Assembly: GCA_010645155.1 (NCBI GenBank)
Contig: CM021323.1
Coordinates: 10,040,196 to 10,104,195 of the forward strand
Direction: 5' to 3'
Origin: Tigriopus japonicus
Taxonomy: Eukaryota; Arthropoda; Copepoda; Harpacticoida; Harpacticidae
Length of the DNA: 64,000 nt
The position numbers and the translations under genes are program-made. The notes under the pieces were generated by a model. The model ran no database searches, was not told the DNA's origin, and worked only from the letters and a program-made list of their open reading frames with translations. Each line of letters starts with the position of its first letter. The first letter of the stretch is position 1. Below are positions 61,318 through 64,000 of the stretch, one piece after another.

Positions 61318-63077
61318 CAAACTAAACTTTTTCAGTGCCAAGTTTAGCGATGACGTGATTTAACATAAGCTCTAATGTAGCAATGCTTTTCTCTTACCTC
61401 AGAGGGAAAACTGGTCGTGACTGACACCTTTTAGCATCACTAGCTGAAATTTGAGCGTGCCGGGCCATCTTTGCTCCTCCTATTTAGCTTTAGCTTAAAG
61501 TGACGGCACTCAGATTAAAAATTCCTCCACCCTTCCTGTAACAACTGGGTAATCATAAGAAAAGAGGTTAAAACTTTGTTAAGTCGATTGTCTATCTATG
61601 CTCATCAAATACAAGCTAATTTTCTATGGTATACATTATATTAGAGCGACTTATAGTGATTGGTGTGTTGATTATTTATGCCATGAGCCCATGACCAACG
61701 GGCGGGAGGTTATATGAAAACATGTGAAACAAGGCGTAATAGTATAATTTCCATTTTTTAAATATCATTTTAACAAGACAGACCCTGAAGAAGATCATCA
61801 TCAAGAATACTTGCTAAACTTCAACGTATTGTTTATTGGGTTTATTGGCATTACAAAAAGATAAAAGAGTAAAATCTGTCAGGAATAGAATTTAAAAAAA
61901 GTAAATAAATAAACGAGGTGAAAAGTAAAGTGAAATAAACATGGAAATAAAAGCACAACTATCCAATCATAAATCTCGGAAATCGATTGCGATAGCTCCC
62001 AACGATGAAAACACATCAGTAAAACTTGTTGTTTCTTGAAAGACCGTCTCAAACAACTTTTTCTTCATTTTGATCTGTAATTATGTGAACATAATATTTG
62101 AAGGATTGGACATGACTTTGGACAAAGGTGGGCCACTCTTTACTTGATGAAAACCTTAAAGTAGACGGAGATGATCCACTGTGGTCAACGAATTCTTAGC
62201 TATCCTTGGCTAAATTTCCAGCAAGTTGTAAATTACGTGGAAAGAAAAATCCAGAATTTTGTACTCAGTCACTTGCAAAGAACAAAGGAAAATGTACTCC
62301 AGTAGTCCAAACCCGGGAAAAAATCCTCAACTTTGGCAATTTAGCCTTCTTCATTAAGTTTTCTAGACTTTTCTGAATGATTTTCAACTTTGATTTTGCA
62401 TGGTAATTTTTATGGCCTGTTTCTTGATAAAATAGAAAGTTTTTTGTAAAAACTAACGCCTTGAAGCCAAGGGTTATTTTGATGTGTGCTATAAATGTAA
62501 GGTAACGAAAAGTATGCAAGGCATTCTTGTCGCATCACCGTGTCAATTTTGAGAAGAGGCAACGCAGTTTCCGTGATTAAGATGTGAAAGAGCAAAGAAT
62601 CACACACCCTGTTTTTGCGGTAAGTGCAAAACGAACAGTATCTCTTTTGGCTCAAAATGACCAATGCCTTATGGGATCACTGCGCAGAGACACTAGAATA
62701 AAAGTTTTTTTAGTGTTTGGTCGGGAAGAAAAAGTGAGGTTACTCGAGGGGCCGAGCCGAGTTTGATGATTTTTGAAATATCCTTGAGCGGATCTCGAGG
62801 GCCACCAAATTTATGTAAAAAAATCGCTGAAATATGTATTTTTTGGTAGTTTCTTTGAAAAATAATGTAACGAAATCGGATTCTTTGGTAATTTTTTGGT
62901 AAGTTGGTCACATATTGCCTCAAAAATCAATCTGTTTCATACTTGAATCACCTAATTTTTGTTTCATAGGTAGGAAAAGATGCTAAAACAATTATATTTT
63001 GTCATAATTGTTGCAAATTTAATCGCATATGTTCGCATTTTGATTTTGACATCCTTTTTGTAGACCATTCTCAACAG
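61318..63077. other. no gene recognised
   Basis: AT-rich sequence with only short open frames and no element boundaries I can define. TTTTTTGGTA motifs recur near 62845-62900. Confidence 0.5.
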
Positions 63078-63427
63078 AACAGGCATTTTTCCACACTTTT
63101 TAGAAATTTTCCCAATTTTTGTAGTTTTGTACAAAAATTGCACATTTTTGTAACTTCAATGTAAAATGTCATTTTCAACTATGTAGCGGGCCTGATGATA
63201 AGCTAAACATTCCTAGTGACAAATGTAATGCGTTGTATATTTTTGCTTCTTTATCTTGACTTTGTTGTAAAATCAAACATTTTCTATCAGTTTCATTGAA
63301 ACAGGCATTTTAACCACATTTATGCAAAATTTTCCCCATTTATGTAATTTTGGACAAAAATCGCAGATTTTGGTGATTACATCGCAAAATGTAATTTGCA
63401 ACTATCTGGTGACCCTGCTGATCTCTT
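63078..63427 (+). repeat. two diverged tandem copies, period about 222 bp
   Basis: 63078-63204 and 63300-63427 align through AACAGGCATTTT, ATTTTCCC, then TTTTG-ACAAAAAT-GCA and AAAATGT-ATTT-CAACTAT. The copies are clearly diverged. The unit could be an old satellite monomer. Confidence 0.6.
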
Positions 63428-63681
63428 AAACAGATGCCAAAATAGCTGGTATTATGGATACATTTTCCATTTAGCCACCTCTTCTTGATTCATTTCAAAT
63501 TGTCAAATTGCATTACTCCAATTACATTCATGTTTAATTTTAACCTAAACCAAAGTTTTAGCCCAAACTTTTAAAAGCTATCAATCACATTTTTGACCAA
63601 AGCTATTGCTATCGGATCCAAATTGGCCCAAGTGGTTGAACCTTTGAGTTTTACAATTTTGGTCAAGTTATAATTACTTTT

Positions 63682-63882
63682 TTGCAAGCTTTTGCTGCCT
63701 CTTCGGGAATCAGGAATACAAGTATTTTTATTAATAGGTTAAAGATAATCCCTTCAATGTTCTTTCAGTTTCAGACTAGCTTGGACGAGTTCGAGTCGAA
63801 TCTGAAAGGTATGCCTAGTCCTGGTTTAGCGTATAATACATGTAGACGACCTACAGCCCTTCGTTTTATGGACTGCTTATAA
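63682..63882 (+). other. open frame possibly from the 3' end of a non-LTR element
   Basis: The C-terminal part reads FQTSLDEFESNLKGMPSPGL and ends in a stop at 63880-63882. Its layout recalls the F-x3-LD-x-FL…P tail of CR1/jockey-type polyproteins, such as FKAGLDKFLNTIPD at 19.6 kb. No RT motif is visible upstream, so the assignment is weak. Confidence 0.3.
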
Positions 63883-64000
63883 CAGAAGAAGACAGCCTGC
63901 TAAAGAGTAACCCTAAACGGGTTTAAATAATTTTTTGAGGGACATCCCTTCAAAATAGAGTAAAGGTTAAGCAAGACCGCACAGAAAAAAATGAAATAAA

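Overview
This is eukaryotic nuclear DNA, most likely from an arthropod and perhaps a crustacean. Three things point there. One gene is recognisable, and it is split into small exons by introns of 80 bp to 21 kb with GT-AG junctions. That gene belongs to the Sidestep (Side) family of immunoglobulin-domain neuronal surface proteins, best known from arthropods. A tract of the arthropod telomere-type pentamer CCTAA/TTAGG lies near 51.75-51.84 kb. There are no operons, ribosome binding sites or other bacterial features. The exact taxon cannot be fixed by eye.

The gene. Five consecutive internal exons lie on the minus strand. Read 5' to 3' they are 28145-28004, 6572-6364, 6283-6173, 6087-5884 and 229-57. 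All four joins keep the reading frame. Together they encode 280 residues: a complete Ig1, a complete Ig2 and the first half of Ig3. The start codon and signal peptide must lie upstream (coordinate above 28145) and I could not identify them. The rest of Ig3, any further Ig or FN3 domains and the membrane anchor lie beyond position 1.

Introns. The 5.65-kb intron (230-5883) holds a long imperfect palindrome and a tRNA-like relic. The 21.4-kb intron (6573-28003) splits the Ig1 disulfide pair and has collected a 1.55-kb TIR element, a SINE, a broken CR1/jockey-like retrotransposon and a small hAT element.

Upstream of the first exon found, 28146-34765 shows no gene or element I can support. From 34.8 kb to the end the window is a mosaic of non-autonomous transposons, many with target-site duplications (TSDs) that I could read directly. 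hAT-type elements with 8-bp duplications lie at 34774, 37443 (keeping a BED zinc-finger relic), 50428, 53440 and 54115, with a further candidate at 44080. A second inverted copy of the 1.55-kb family is at 39738-41427. A Mutator-like element with ~170-bp inverted repeats and a 10-bp duplication is at 58188-61307. The most striking object is a foldback-type element (55490-56526) with ~199-bp near-identical arms built of short tandem units, a 9-bp duplication and an internal 22-bp x 11 minisatellite. It sits inside a minisatellite that itself lies inside a 2.87-kb hAT element.

No protein-coding gene other than the Side-family gene is supported. The remaining open reading frames look like chance frames in introns or transposons.
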